From positions 16,502 to 80,501 of the forward strand of contig JBAOKB010000153.1 in assembly GCA_037044905.1 (NCBI GenBank): a stretch of 64,000 nt of DNA, given 5' to 3'. Below the pieces are notes generated by a model. The model worked only from the letters and a program-made list of their open reading frames with translations, was not told the origin of the DNA and made no database searches. The position numbers were made by a program, and so were the translations under genes. The DNA is from Hortaea werneckii (lineage: Eukaryota; Ascomycota; Dothideomycetes; Mycosphaerellales; Teratosphaeriaceae). This document shows positions 10,886-21,037 of this stretch, one piece after another; within the stretch, counting starts at the first letter, position 1; each line of letters starts with the position of its first letter.

Positions 10886-12937
10886 ATGGCGACCAAACGC
10901 GCGCACTTCCCCACCGAGGAGCCGTCTGAGGTCAACAACCAATCCGACCTGGAGCGCATGAACGAGAAGCTGGAAGAACACGAGGACTCGTCCGACAAAT
11001 CCGACCACAATGGCGAGACGCCCACCCCGGCCGCCGCGCGCAAGAAGAGCGGCGCCGGCAACGATGCCCCGGCGGACAACAAGCTTGAGACGCTCGGCAC
11101 CAACGACAAGTACGAGATCACCGAGGACGACTGCTACGAGGAGCTGGGCTACTGCTTCCCGAAGTGGAAGAAGTGGTACATCCTGACCATTATCTTCATC
11201 GTGCAGGTGTCGATGAACTTCAACACGTCGCTGTACTCCAACGCCATCGGCGGCATCTCCGAGGAGTTCGGCATCACGCTGCAAGGGGCCCGCGCCGGTG
11301 CGGCCGTCTTCCTGATCACGTACGCCTTCGGGTGCGAGCTGTGGGCGCCCTGGTCCGAGGAGTTCGGTCGCTGGCCGATCCTTCAGCTTTCGCTGTTCTT
11401 GGTCAACGTCTGGCAGCTTCCTGTCGCGCTGGCGCCCAATATCGCCAGTGTTATGGTCGGTCGTGCGCTCGGTGGTCTGTCGACCGCCGGTGGCTCCGTC
11501 ACCCTCGGTATGATTGCCGATCTGTGGGAGTCGGATAAGCAGCAGTACGCTGTAGCCTACGTCGTCTTCTCGTCCGTAGGAGGGTCCATCTTGGGACCCA
11601 TCGTAGGTGGTTTCACCGAGAAATTCTTAGTCTGGCAGTGAGTTTGCTCCTTGGGCTGTTTCAGCCGCGCCCTTTTTTGATTTGTAGATACTGACGAATT
11701 TGCAGATGGTCCATCTGGGTCCAGCTCATCTTCGGTGGCGCCATCCAACTGGTCCACTTCTTCACCGTCCCCGAGACCCGCACGACCATCCTGATGAACA
11801 GGATCGCGAAGCGTCGACGTAAAGAGGGTAACCCCAACATCTGGGGTCCGGACGAGCTGGTGCCCTTCAAGGACCGCTTTTCCGTCAAGGAGGTCCTCAT
11901 CACCTGGGCCCGTCCGTTCAAGATGTTCCTCACGGAACCCATCGTGCTGGTGTTGTCCCTGCTGTCCGGTTTCTCCGACGCCCTGATCTTCATGTTCATC
12001 CAGTCCTTCTCCTTGGTGTATGGCCAGTGGGGTTTCGGACCGATTTTCATCGGGTTGGCCTTCATTCCTATCGGTATCGGCTACATTATTGCATGGGCAT
12101 CATTCATTCCGGTCTTCTGGCGCAACAAGAGGGATCGTGAAAGCAGACCCGATGACGAAAGAGCACAATACGAGTCACGTCTATGGTGGCTACTCTACAC
12201 GGCACCTTGCCTACCCATTGGGCTTATTGGCTTCGCATGGACGATTCAAGGTCCCCCGATCCATTGGATAGGATCCATGATCTTCGCTGCCATAGTAGGC
12301 ATTGCCAACTACGCCATTTACATGGCAACGATCGACTACATGATCTGCGCGTACGGTCCATACTCTGCGTCCGCCACGGGTGGCAACGGCTGGGCGCGTG
12401 ACTTCCTAGCTGGTGTTCTCACCGTCCCCGCGACACCCTTCTTCGAGAACATTGGCGCTGAATCCGGCAACAACCTCGAGTACGCCTGTACGATCCTCTT
12501 CTGCATTTCCTTCGTGCTGGTAATCGCCGTCTACGTGATCTACTGGAAGGGACCGGTACTCCGGAAGCGGTCGCCATTCGCCCAGCAGCTAGCCGACGCA
12601 AGACAGGACGAGGGCGGCAGACGGATGAGCTACCTCTCCACGGGAAGCGACCGCCGCGGCTCCGTTAACAGGAAAGCTAGTAAGTCGCGCTCATGAAGTC
12701 CCCCGTCCTATCCAGTAGACAAAATTCTAACGTTCCACAGGCGCAGGTGGCGAAAGTGGCAGTGGACGTCCCGGCATGGCACAGCGCAACTACAGCCAGA
12801 GCCATCGCTTCTTCGGTGAGAACCGCGTGACGCCCCGTCAAACACCCCGCGGCACTCCCGCAGCGTCTCGACGTGGTACCCCCGCCGCCTCCCGATCGAA
12901 CAGTGTCACGGACGACTCGCGGGCAGCGCGGAAGTAG
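10886..12937 (+). CDS. MFS transporter, DHA1 (drug:H+ antiporter / polyamine) type, three exons
   Basis: Exons are 10886-11637, 11706-12679 and 12741-12937, giving 640 aa. The introns (68 and 61 nt) have GTGAGT and GTAAGT donors and CAG acceptors and join in frame. The ATG lies in an ideal context (ACCATGG). The protein has a long acidic cytosolic N-terminus (about 95 aa), then about 12 hydrophobic segments. WAPWSEEFGRWP occupies the position of the DHA1 loop 2-3 motif, and GGSILGPIVGGF fits the antiporter motif C in segment 5. The C-terminal tail is Ser/Arg-rich with repeated RGTPAAS units. This tail comes mostly from exon 3; reading through the last intron would give a shorter protein with a different end. 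It should act as a proton-coupled exporter at the plasma membrane. The substrate is unknown. Confidence 0.88.
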
Positions 12938-13494
12938 TTCTTCCCCTGTCGGAGATGGGGTCGGAGGATATCATTCCGCCGTAATGAGAAGAGAATGAAG
13001 CAGATGAAAGAAGAAGAAGAAGGGGCGATAGAGCAGCAAGAATGAGATGATACATTCCCATATCTCTAGACATTGGATTCGTGTAGAAAGAAAGTAAGTC
13101 TTTCAAGTAAATTAATCTTCGAAGTAATGACAACAACTCTCCCATCATTCCCTCTACAGCTATTTCTCCACAAGCGAGCAAGCAATCAAGCAAGTAATTC
13201 TGTCTGGATAATCCGCTTCTTTCTGTCGTAAAGTGAGCTATCTAGAACCATTTTCCCCTGAACAAACGCCTGCCCAACGCCCTGCCAGAAAAACGCTAAT
13301 GACCGAAAAAGTTTCGTTAAGTGTGTCGAAAAGAGGGGTACCTTATGCGGTATAGGTATTATATTCCACGCCAGTCACCATCGTCCTGTTCCAAATCTCC
13401 TAGATTATCTCCTCTCTCTCTCTCTCTCTCTCGCTGAGGCAATCGGGGCCCGTAGCAAGACCCCGAATCCGGAAAACCCCCCATCCGCCTAGCC
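12938..13494. other. Spacer between convergent genes, with a CT repeat
   Basis: This is the shared 3' flank of the MFS gene and the minus-strand gene that ends at 13495. It contains a purine-rich patch at about 12990-13030 and a (CT)n run at 13411-13432. No gene is supported. Confidence 0.5.
13411..13432. repeat. (CT)n microsatellite
   Basis: About 11 CT dinucleotides in a row lie in the 3' flank between convergent genes. Confidence 0.9.
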
Positions 13495-15912
13495 TTACGC
13501 CGTCAAATCAATAACCGACTTCTTGGGCCCTTTACTCCCCGCCGCCGGAGGCGGCGAAGCGCCCAGATTCGCCAGCTGGCGCTGAGTCCGCTTCCTGAAC
13601 TCGGTCGAGGCGCGCGTCTCGGCCTCCTCGAGCTCCTGGACGTTCGGCTCGTAGGCGTACACGGTGCTGCCGGTGGAGCGGACGCTGTCCTGGTTTGCGG
13701 CGGCAGCGGCGGTGGCGCCAGGGTGCTGGGACTTGGGCTGGGGCGGCGTGACGGGCGGGCGACGCTCGCGGACTTCGTGCGGGTTGAGGAAGCGCTTGCG
13801 CGGGTTCAGGGGCGGTTCGCGCGCCATGCGGTCGAGGGTCGCGCCCCATCTACTCGGACCTTGGGCGGGGGTGGTTACGGGGGGAGGCTCGGGGTCGGAG
13901 ACCTCTGATTGCGAGGCAGGGGGATTGGAACGTTTCTGCTGGGATTGGAGGAGGGTGGCGATGTCTTGGTTCTTCTTGGCTTTCGGTTTCTTCGAGGGCT
14001 TTGGTTGGGTTCCTTGTGGTGATTGACTGGTTGCCTTCCGCTTCGGTGGCTGGGCAGATCGACTGGAGTTTCGCATTTGGACTAAACGCTCGGCAGCTGC
14101 AGACCTCTTTCTAGCTAGCCCGACCTGTTTGGGTGGCGTCGCCTCGGGAACTTGGCTTTGAACAGCCGGACGGGCATGTTCAGCTTTGTTTTGTTGTTCT
14201 GAGGTTGAGGATTTGTTGGTCTGCGAATTTTGCGTCTGCTGCTCGCTTTCCACCGCCGGCTGAGCGTCTGAATCATTTGTCGTTAGATCTACTGTCTCGG
14301 GAGCCTGGCGTGTATTTATTTGCTCGCTGGCGCGGCCACGAGTCGAGTTGCTGACAGCAGCCTTTTCGGCACGGCGCCCAGACTGTACATGACCGCGAGA
14401 TTCAGCAATCGGCTCAACTTTTTGCTGAAGGTCACCATGCCCGCCGTTTTGAGTCCCAGCAGCCACAGAGATTTCGACAGGAATGCGCCGATCGTCAGCC
14501 GTAGCCACTTTAGTCGGGCCCGGGCGGATCACATTCGATGCAGCGGCAACACTGTTGGCATTTGCATCTGCCTGAACCAGCGTTGAAGCAGCATTTTGGG
14601 AGAGTTTGCGTGCCTTCTCCTTGGACATCTTCCACTTCTTGCGCTCAGCATCTTCCAAGGCTTCACGCTGCTTTTCTAAGACGGCTGCGCCATTCTCCAT
14701 TGGCACATCTTCTCCTTCAGGCAAGACATCGTCAATGTTCTGGAAGCTGTCTTGAGAAGAGGGCGGACCCACTGGCGTGCTGGGGATGACGGTTTTCTGC
14801 AGCCTCTGTGACGGCTGTGGAGTACCCTCGTCTGTGATAACTACCGGCGCGGCACTTCTGGCACGAGTTTGTGGGGCTTTCTGGCCGATACTAGCTTTCA
14901 TACCATCGGCAGGGGTTTGATCAGCCGCTGTATCCGCAACTTGCTGGGATGACCGCTTGGGGGAATCATTCTGCTCAAGTGTCTGGGACCCAGAGCCAGG
15001 CCCTTTACCTTGTGTTTCAGGATTTGGAAGGGCAGTTCCCGCAGCCTTGCAGTCAGCTTGGGCTGTTGAGGTAGCAGTCGGCCGGTGTGAGGTGGACTTC
15101 ACATGCTGCTGGCTTAAGGTCTGAATACGGGCGATCGTCCTTTGCTTTTGCGTACTGATATTGAGCCAGTTCTTGCCTCCAACCTTTGTCTTCACTAGAT
15201 CAGGTAGGGCTGCCACCCATTTGCTGATGTTATCCTGCAAGGGTGGAGACAGCTCGCATTCAGTATCCTGAGCGACAAGGCCAGTGGCAAAGCCGCATGC
15301 CTCACCCAGCTTCTTCTCGTAAAAGCGGCGGTGGTCGGAAATTTCTTTCTGCTTTTGTTGGGATTTTTCCAGTGCCTGGGCTGCAGCGTCGTCCGCGGAA
15401 GCTTGCTCAGATTTCAAGCGATTCATCTGATCCTGAAGGGCGGCAAGCTGGCTGTGGAGGCCAGCATTCTCGCCTTGAAGGCTGCGCACTTGCGACTGCA
15501 GCTCGGCTGCCTCAACACATTTGGTCCCATATTGCTGTTGGAGAAGTAGGTAGAATTGCGGATGGTCTCCTTTAGATACCTGAGATCCCGTGCAAAGCTG
15601 AGCGGGGGAGACGTCCGCATGGGATGATTGATGACCAGTCGTGGCGTATGGGGTAGGGGTGGACAACGGCACTGAAGACTGAGTCGCTGTGCGGGCGAGA
15701 AAAGGCGAGCTGAAGCCTTCTTCGGTCTTGACAGGCGTTGGATAGCTGGTTGGATGCGACTCCTGCGCGAGCTGTGCAGCTTCACGCGCCGCCCTCTTTG
15801 CGTCTTGTTTGCGTTGGCGCTTTCTCTTGGATTTGCTGGTGTCATCTGCTTGCGTCGGCCGTTGAGCTGACGGCGGCGTGCCCGTGAGCGGCTCCTGGTT
15901 GATTTTGGCCAT
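13495..15912 (-). CDS. Disordered coiled-coil protein with SUMO-interaction-like motifs
   Basis: This is a single frame of 805 aa from the ATG at 15912. After a basic patch (SKSKRKRQRKQDAKR, residues about 26-40) comes a coiled coil at about 121-202 with regular heptad-like Leu and Gln. Most of the rest is low-complexity Gln, Ser, Pro and Ala with many Lys/Arg clusters, suggesting a nuclear protein. Two SIM-like motifs are visible: VDLT at about 541, followed by acidic residues, and VIDLT at residues 800-804, at the extreme C-terminus. I recognise no enzymatic domain. The gene is divergent from the PIF1-like helicase, with about 400 bp between the starts, so the two may share a promoter. A role in genome maintenance or SUMO-dependent assembly is inference from the motifs and the neighbour only. 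Confidence 0.75.
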   Translation of the reverse strand: MAKINQEPLTGTPPSAQRPTQADDTSKSKRKRQRKQDAKRAAREAAQLAQESHPTSYPTPVKTEEGFSSPFLARTATQSSVPLSTPTPYATTGHQSSHADVSPAQLCTGSQVSKGDHPQFYLLLQQQYGTKCVEAAELQSQVRSLQGENAGLHSQLAALQDQMNRLKSEQASADDAAAQALEKSQQKQKEISDHRRFYEKKLGEACGFATGLVAQDTECELSPPLQDNISKWVAALPDLVKTKVGGKNWLNISTQKQRTIARIQTLSQQHVKSTSHRPTATSTAQADCKAAGTALPNPETQGKGPGSGSQTLEQNDSPKRSSQQVADTAADQTPADGMKASIGQKAPQTRARSAAPVVITDEGTPQPSQRLQKTVIPSTPVGPPSSQDSFQNIDDVLPEGEDVPMENGAAVLEKQREALEDAERKKWKMSKEKARKLSQNAASTLVQADANANSVAAASNVIRPGPTKVATADDRRIPVEISVAAGTQNGGHGDLQQKVEPIAESRGHVQSGRRAEKAAVSNSTRGRASEQINTRQAPETVDLTTNDSDAQPAVESEQQTQNSQTNKSSTSEQQNKAEHARPAVQSQVPEATPPKQVGLARKRSAAAERLVQMRNSSRSAQPPKRKATSQSPQGTQPKPSKKPKAKKNQDIATLLQSQQKRSNPPASQSEVSDPEPPPVTTPAQGPSRWGATLDRMAREPPLNPRKRFLNPHEVRERRPPVTPPQPKSQHPGATAAAAANQDSVRSTGSTVYAYEPNVQELEEAETRASTEFRKRTQRQLANLGASPPPAAGSKGPKKSVIDLTA

Positions 15913-16316
15913 GGCTGGCGATGCGAGAGCTCTTCATGTACCGGTTCGGAGGTAAGGGAGGATGTGGAGGTGATGTGGGAACGCAACGGTTCGCGACAAT
16001 GGGGAACGCGTCGGTAATGGTGTGCGTCGGCGCTAGTGGCATTGGTCGCGTTTTAGCGCCTCGCTAATCGATAAGGATACTGAGATACGCGACGTTCAGG
16101 CACTTCCAACTTCCGGCAATGGAGCCATTGGAAATTGCACAGCCCTCACTGTATTATAGAACGTCTTGGCCCGATATCATATGATTCTGGAGTATTGCGA
16201 CTTGCTGACATGTGCCACGCCGCCTGGTCGGAGAAGAGCTACTTGGACAAATCGCCCTGCATTGGAACGGATCATATCCGACGCGCTCGAGACGCGTCTT
16301 CTCGCGTTTGAATACC
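15913..16316. promoter_or_regulatory. Bidirectional promoter region between the coiled-coil protein and the PIF1-like helicase
   Basis: The two start codons face away from each other across 404 bp. The core sequence ACGCGT, which matches the MCB site of the G1/S factor MBF, occurs at 16006-16011 and 16292-16297. A six-base match is expected by chance several times in this window, so this is suggestive only. Confidence 0.4.
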
Positions 16317-19286
16317 ATGTCCTCTTGCAAACGTGACCGAAGCATCAATGCGCCGAATCAATCGTCCCAGAGATTGCTGGGGAGCTTGCTGGGAGTGAAT
16401 AGTGGCTCCAAAAGCGCAAACACCTCTCATCTGGGAAGCCACCTCGACAGGAAAAGGAGACAACAAGGCCTGAGCGCCGCCCTGTACGCCTCCACCGGTT
16501 TCGAGGATGATCTTCCAAAGCATGTACCGAAGGATCATGCACCCTTTCAGACCAACAACGAGCCCGTGGAGAACAGCCTGAATGAATTGATGAACAATGC
16601 ACGCCCAAAAAAAAGACCGAAGTTGCAGGCGCAACGGGATCGTTCTTCGAACAGTGGCGACTGCAGGCGGCGAGACGGTGTTGACAAAAACCTTACACAG
16701 CAACCGTCCGCTACTCAGGCTCCTATCCCTAAGGGAGCACCGACCGCAGTGATTGACCTTACATTGCAAGACGATGAACCGCCACAGGATAATGAGCCAT
16801 TGCAGGAGGACGTACCACGGGCGTTCAGAAATACCGAATCTGATGGCTCGGTCCAGAAGACTCCGGGCAGCTTAACGAGCCATTCGACGCAGCCAGCGCT
16901 TGGCTTTCATGGCTTTAATGGCTTCCCTGCCATGCCACCAGTGCCAAATGCGGCCATTCACCAGGTGCCGTCCGGCACGCAACCCGCACCATCGACATCC
17001 AGATATGTAGGCTTCTCGCCAGGCATCGTGACCCCAGCGCCATCTGCGGCCAGTCCCCCACTGCTAGCAGGCATGCCCACCGTGACCTATCACTGGACCT
17101 ACCCCGGGTATCCCCCTATCACCCACTTACCCCCCTCGAGCCAAGCGCTCAGTCATTCCCCTGGATACGCAGCTGGGCACGCCCATTCTTCGCCTCACGG
17201 ATTGCCGCCACGTACGCAGAAACCTCGTGTCCCTAAGGTACAAAAGCAAGCGGGCTCCGATAGACCTCTGACGCAGCATTTCAAAGATGATCAGCGGTCT
17301 TCACCCTCGGATGCTCGCGCCACGGCTTGTTCATGCGGGCAGGCCATCATAGATATGAAGTCAGCCGTTAAATGCGCTGGTGCAAATTGCAAGCATGGTA
17401 CATTTCACAGAGCCTGTGTTGGGCTGGCCACTCGTCCCGTCACAGATGGGTGGCGATGTTGGGAATGCAGACGAAACTCAACATCCGCGTCTGGGCCTCC
17501 TCGTTCTTCGCAACAGGCATCAGACATGAGAATCGTGCCTCCTAGCTTCTCCGTTGACAGGGGCGACTTGATGCCTGAGCCGCCTCTGCACCCCGAACAG
17601 GCTGAGGTCGTCAATACTATCGCAGACGGTTTCAACGTATTCTACACTGGCTCGGCCGGAACAGGGAAGTCCACCGTCTTAAAAGCTTTTGTCCGCAAGT
17701 TGAAAGATCAGGGACGAAAAGTGGACATCATAGCGCCCTCTGGAATCGCTGCACTGAATGTAGGGGGCATGACCATCTTTGCGTATGCTGGCTGGCGTCC
17801 CGACTCGCTCAAGGAGCCGCTTCAAAAGCTCAAGCAGCAGGCTCATGGTCGCAGTGTTCGGAAGCGGTTGTGCGCGACCGATGTCCTGGTCATTGATGAG
17901 ATCTCCATGGTGGAACGAGACCTGCTAGTGAGGCTTGACACGATCATGCGGGAAATCCGTCCGGGTTGGCAACCTACGGATGAAAGGGGCAAGTTCGTCC
18001 CTCAAACTTCGCCTCACCGCCGTGATATGCCGTTTGGCGGTGCGCAGATTGTCGTGACTGGCGATTTCTGCCAACTTCCTCCGGTCAAGCCGTTCAGGAC
18101 TTGCATTGATTGTGGTGGAGACGACTTGCCTGGATACCATATGCAGGATGCCAGGGACATGATGTGCAAGCGATGTCAGCGAGAATATAAGGACAGCGAA
18201 AAGTGGGCTTTCAGCAGTGAAGCGTGGGCCGCCTGCGACTTTCGGTACTTCGAACTCAAGCAGATCCACCGCCAAAGCGACAAGAGATTCATCGACATCT
18301 TGAACAAGTGTCGATATGGTCAATCGCTATCGCCTGACCAACGGCAGCTGCTTCTGAAACCCAAGCCTGATCCTGTGGGAGCTGTGAAACTGCTTCCACG
18401 CAAGGCAGAAGTAGAATCCGAGAATCGCCGGAACTTTGCCAGTCTCCCAGCTCAAGCTCGCCGCTTTGAATGCCATGATTGCTTCATCTGGCGGAACGAG
18501 GAGCAAACGCCTGAGCTGCAAAAGCATCGATCGCCTCGTTACGCGGACAGACCCAATGGACCATTACTGTCGCTGAAGGACCATAGACTAGAAGAGGCGA
18601 TCGAGCTCAAGCAGGGCATGCTCGTCATCCTCCTCGTCAACTTAGACTTCAAGCTGGGCTTGGTGAACGGAAGCCAGGGCAAGATCATCGGCTGGGAAGC
18701 GCACTCCGACGCCAAAGTCTTCCCGCCCCGAGAAGAGCGCCGCATGCCATCTTCCCCGCGCAAATCAAGACCATCCGCCAAATACGACTCGCCGTCCAAA
18801 TTCCGTTCTCGTCGTGGAGGACCCTCGTCCCCGACCAGGTTCGGCGGAGGAGAAAGCACCTCGCTGAAGCCGGAGCACGTCGTAATCAAGGAGTCTCAGA
18901 CCCGCGCCTTCATCAGTCGCAACGCTCCCACCACCGCTTTCTGGCCCGTCGTCGCTTTCCACAATGGAGTCACGCAGGCCATCTACCCGCACTGTGAGCT
19001 TTCGGAGCTGGGCGCTGAGGAGCCTTACTCGGTCTTCGGGAGGACGCAGATGCCGTTGCTGGCTGCCTGGGCGATCACGGTGCATAAGAGCCAGGGCATG
19101 ACTTTGGATCGGGTTATTGTCGATCTGTGGAACTCTTTCGAAAGGGAGATGGTGTATGTTGCTCTGTCAAGGGCTCGCGGGTTGGATGGGTTGAAGGTGG
19201 TTAGGTTGGCGAGGGTGATGGAGCGAGGAGTGAATGAGGAAGTCAGGGGTTTCTTGAGTGAGCATGGGATGGGAGATTACCAGTGA
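16317..19286 (+). CDS. PIF1-family DNA helicase with an N-terminal PHD-like zinc finger
   Basis: The protein is 989 aa from the first in-frame ATG at 16317; the frame is open further upstream but without an ATG. The order is: a disordered N-terminus with a SIM-like VIDLT at 145-149 followed by acidic residues; a Pro-rich region; a C4HC3 PHD-like finger at about 335-385 (CSCGQAI ... HRACVGL ... WRCWECRR); then a superfamily 1B helicase core. Core motifs are Walker A GSAGTGKST (about 445-453), Walker B DEISMV (about 527), GDFCQLPPV (about 582), KSQGMTLDRVIVDL (about 923) and VALSRARGLDGLKV (about 947). A second four-Cys module (CIDC ... CKRC) interrupts the core just after GDFCQLPPV. PIF1 helicases unwind DNA 5' to 3' and act on G-quadruplexes, telomeres and R-loops. 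The PHD finger suggests chromatin targeting. It is an atypical, longer member, so I give no ortholog symbol. Confidence 0.9.
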   Translation: MSSCKRDRSINAPNQSSQRLLGSLLGVNSGSKSANTSHLGSHLDRKRRQQGLSAALYASTGFEDDLPKHVPKDHAPFQTNNEPVENSLNELMNNARPKKRPKLQAQRDRSSNSGDCRRRDGVDKNLTQQPSATQAPIPKGAPTAVIDLTLQDDEPPQDNEPLQEDVPRAFRNTESDGSVQKTPGSLTSHSTQPALGFHGFNGFPAMPPVPNAAIHQVPSGTQPAPSTSRYVGFSPGIVTPAPSAASPPLLAGMPTVTYHWTYPGYPPITHLPPSSQALSHSPGYAAGHAHSSPHGLPPRTQKPRVPKVQKQAGSDRPLTQHFKDDQRSSPSDARATACSCGQAIIDMKSAVKCAGANCKHGTFHRACVGLATRPVTDGWRCWECRRNSTSASGPPRSSQQASDMRIVPPSFSVDRGDLMPEPPLHPEQAEVVNTIADGFNVFYTGSAGTGKSTVLKAFVRKLKDQGRKVDIIAPSGIAALNVGGMTIFAYAGWRPDSLKEPLQKLKQQAHGRSVRKRLCATDVLVIDEISMVERDLLVRLDTIMREIRPGWQPTDERGKFVPQTSPHRRDMPFGGAQIVVTGDFCQLPPVKPFRTCIDCGGDDLPGYHMQDARDMMCKRCQREYKDSEKWAFSSEAWAACDFRYFELKQIHRQSDKRFIDILNKCRYGQSLSPDQRQLLLKPKPDPVGAVKLLPRKAEVESENRRNFASLPAQARRFECHDCFIWRNEEQTPELQKHRSPRYADRPNGPLLSLKDHRLEEAIELKQGMLVILLVNLDFKLGLVNGSQGKIIGWEAHSDAKVFPPREERRMPSSPRKSRPSAKYDSPSKFRSRRGGPSSPTRFGGGESTSLKPEHVVIKESQTRAFISRNAPTTAFWPVVAFHNGVTQAIYPHCELSELGAEEPYSVFGRTQMPLLAAWAITVHKSQGMTLDRVIVDLWNSFEREMVYVALSRARGLDGLKVVRLARVMERGVNEEVRGFLSEHGMGDYQ

Positions 19287-19473
19287 GGGACTTATCAGAA
19301 AGATTTGGATCGCTGGCGATCGACTCGATAGGTAGCATTCATCTTGCACAGCTGGCAAGCTTCTCGGTACATATCAGAATAGATATCAATAGTATAGAGG
19401 TATCGAATGCGTGTCATCAATGCTTGAAGTCCATTTCCCCTTATGGGGGCAGTTCCTTGCAGTTCCTGGGTGT

Positions 19474-20246
19474 TCACAGGTTCCTATCTGAACTCTGAAG
19501 CTCTCGTGCAAGACTGACCGGCAAGCTAAGCCCCACCGTCGCACCAACTACCCCGATCCACAATACGAGATACTCTGCCGCAGACACCTGGCGCCCCGCC
19601 ATGACGGCTCGCATAGAGTCCTGCGTTAAGCACGGATGAACGAAATACGCCGGCCCACTAGTAACGGGATGTTCGCCCGTCATGCTCAGCGCGCTCATCG
19701 GTCCCACGGCTTGTAACTGGGCTCTGTAGGTGACCGGGACCAGTAAGTCGTAGATTTCGTCCGGGGAGGGTAGAGGGGAGCGGTTAGTGGAGGGGAAGGA
19801 GAGATAGAGGACTGGGACTTGGTAGGTTGGGGAGTAGACGATGTCGTAGTGGACTTCCCTCTCAATTCCAACTCCGATTCTGGAGGGAGCCGACTTCGTC
19901 AGGGATTCTGGGTCTTCTTCTTCGAGTTGCGGGAGCGGTTCTTCGGCTTCGCCATTACTGACAGTATTTCTGTCCGGAGAGGTCGTGCGCCAGATCATAT
20001 TTTGCTCATCCCGAGGCACTGCAAATGGATGCGGTCGTACGAGCCGCGAAATTCGAAGACGGTGCACTCCATCCTGTATTCCCGGGTCAACATTGGCAAC
20101 GCCCATAATGATGTTCTGAATATCATACGCACGCTTTCTAGAGCTCTGGCCTCCTGCCAATCGCCGCGATCAGCCGGCACCACGTCACACCACGCCGAAG
20201 CGAGCGTTTGCACTCCTTGTGCGAAGTCCGTGGACGTCAAAGACAT
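19474..20246 (-). CDS. ATG10: ATG10, E2-like enzyme of the ATG12 conjugation pathway, two exons
   Basis: Exons are 20246-20133 and 20073-19474, giving 237 aa. The 59-nt intron has a GTGCGT donor, a GTTGACC branch site and an ACAG acceptor and joins in phase 0. The N-terminus (MSLTSTDFAQGVQTLASAW) resembles the start of ATG10/ATG3-type E2 enzymes. The late segment SGPAYFVHPCLT carries the catalytic Cys (about residue 186) in the family's HPC-T motif, followed by the hydrophobic LVLWIGVVG helix. ATG10 takes ATG12 from the E1 ATG7 and passes it to ATG5 for autophagosome growth. The acidic insert in the middle (EEEDPESL) is variable in the family. The gene converges on the PIF1-like helicase, with under 200 bp between their ends. 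Confidence 0.86.
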
Positions 20247-20644
20247 CAGACGACGATTTCATCGCAAAGAGAAGGAAGTGAGATTAACATCGCACAATTG
20301 TCGTAGAAGCGAGACGATCTGGGAAGGCACGCTTGGAAACGGCACTGGTAGAGTTCAAAATCGAGCTTTCTGATTGGTTGGGCAGCTTGGACACACGCAT
20401 GATTTGCATTGGTATAATAAGTAGAAAGCAAAGAATTCATGCTGACCGCTCACGCTCCCCTCTTAATCATATGGCATGCTCGCTATGGACTGATGAGTAG
20501 CAATTGCTGTACAACCAGTAAATATGGAAATGTGTGCGCCACCTGAGCAAGAAAACTCATGTCGCCTAATGGCTTCTTTCCATTCCAGACCCCCGATCCG
20601 ACGTCAAACATATAATGCGATTTCACAGCGCATCCATCGTAGCC
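20247..20644. other. Upstream region of ATG10
   Basis: This lies between the ATG10 start and the 3' end of the interrupted membrane-protein frame. No gene is supported. Confidence 0.45.
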
Positions 20645-21037
20645 TTAATCTGCTTCTCCCTTCTCATTGTCTTCCGCAGCATCCGTCGACTCCTTTGCCC
20701 TCCTCTCAACCACCTCCGTATACCTCTTCAAAGTCTCAAAAGACCCCACGGCAACCCATAGCACAGCCGCAAGCCCCAGCGTAATACCAAACACGTACTT
20801 GGAGACCTGCCACATCGTCATGCCCGAGGAGGCCGCAATGGCGAACTGCTAGGCCGCGCTGAGACCTGCCAAGACGACCGAGACCAGGACTATGTTGAGG
20901 GGCTCGCTGTCTGGCTCGCTGACGTACCAGTAGGCGGCGACACAGGCGAGGATGGCGAGCAGGATGCCGGCTTGGAGGGCTCCGAGGTAAAGACCGCTCC
21001 CGATCAGCGAATCCATGGGGTTTTCCACCGAGGCCAT
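20645..21037 (-). pseudogene. Small multi-pass membrane protein interrupted by an in-frame TAG
   Basis: From the ATG at 21037 (CCGATGG context), 62 codons are followed by TAG at 20851-20849 and then by 67 more codons in the same frame, ending at TAA 20647-20645. Both halves look like one protein. The hydrophobic segments are YLGALQAGILLAILACVAAYW and VLVSVVLAGLSAA before the stop; a third, YVFGITLGLAAVLWVAVGSF, follows it, ending in a charged tail (ETLKRYTEVVERRAKES). No GT-AG intron of normal length removes the stop while keeping the frame. It may be a recent pseudogene, a truncated functional protein, an assembly error, or a read-through gene: the bases after the stop (CAGTTC) differ in one position from the CARYYA read-through context. 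I do not know the family. Confidence 0.5.

Noticed and set aside
10778..11284. 168-codon frame antisense to the MFS transporter
   Set aside because: Shadow of the transporter's first exon, with no ATG-based independent support.
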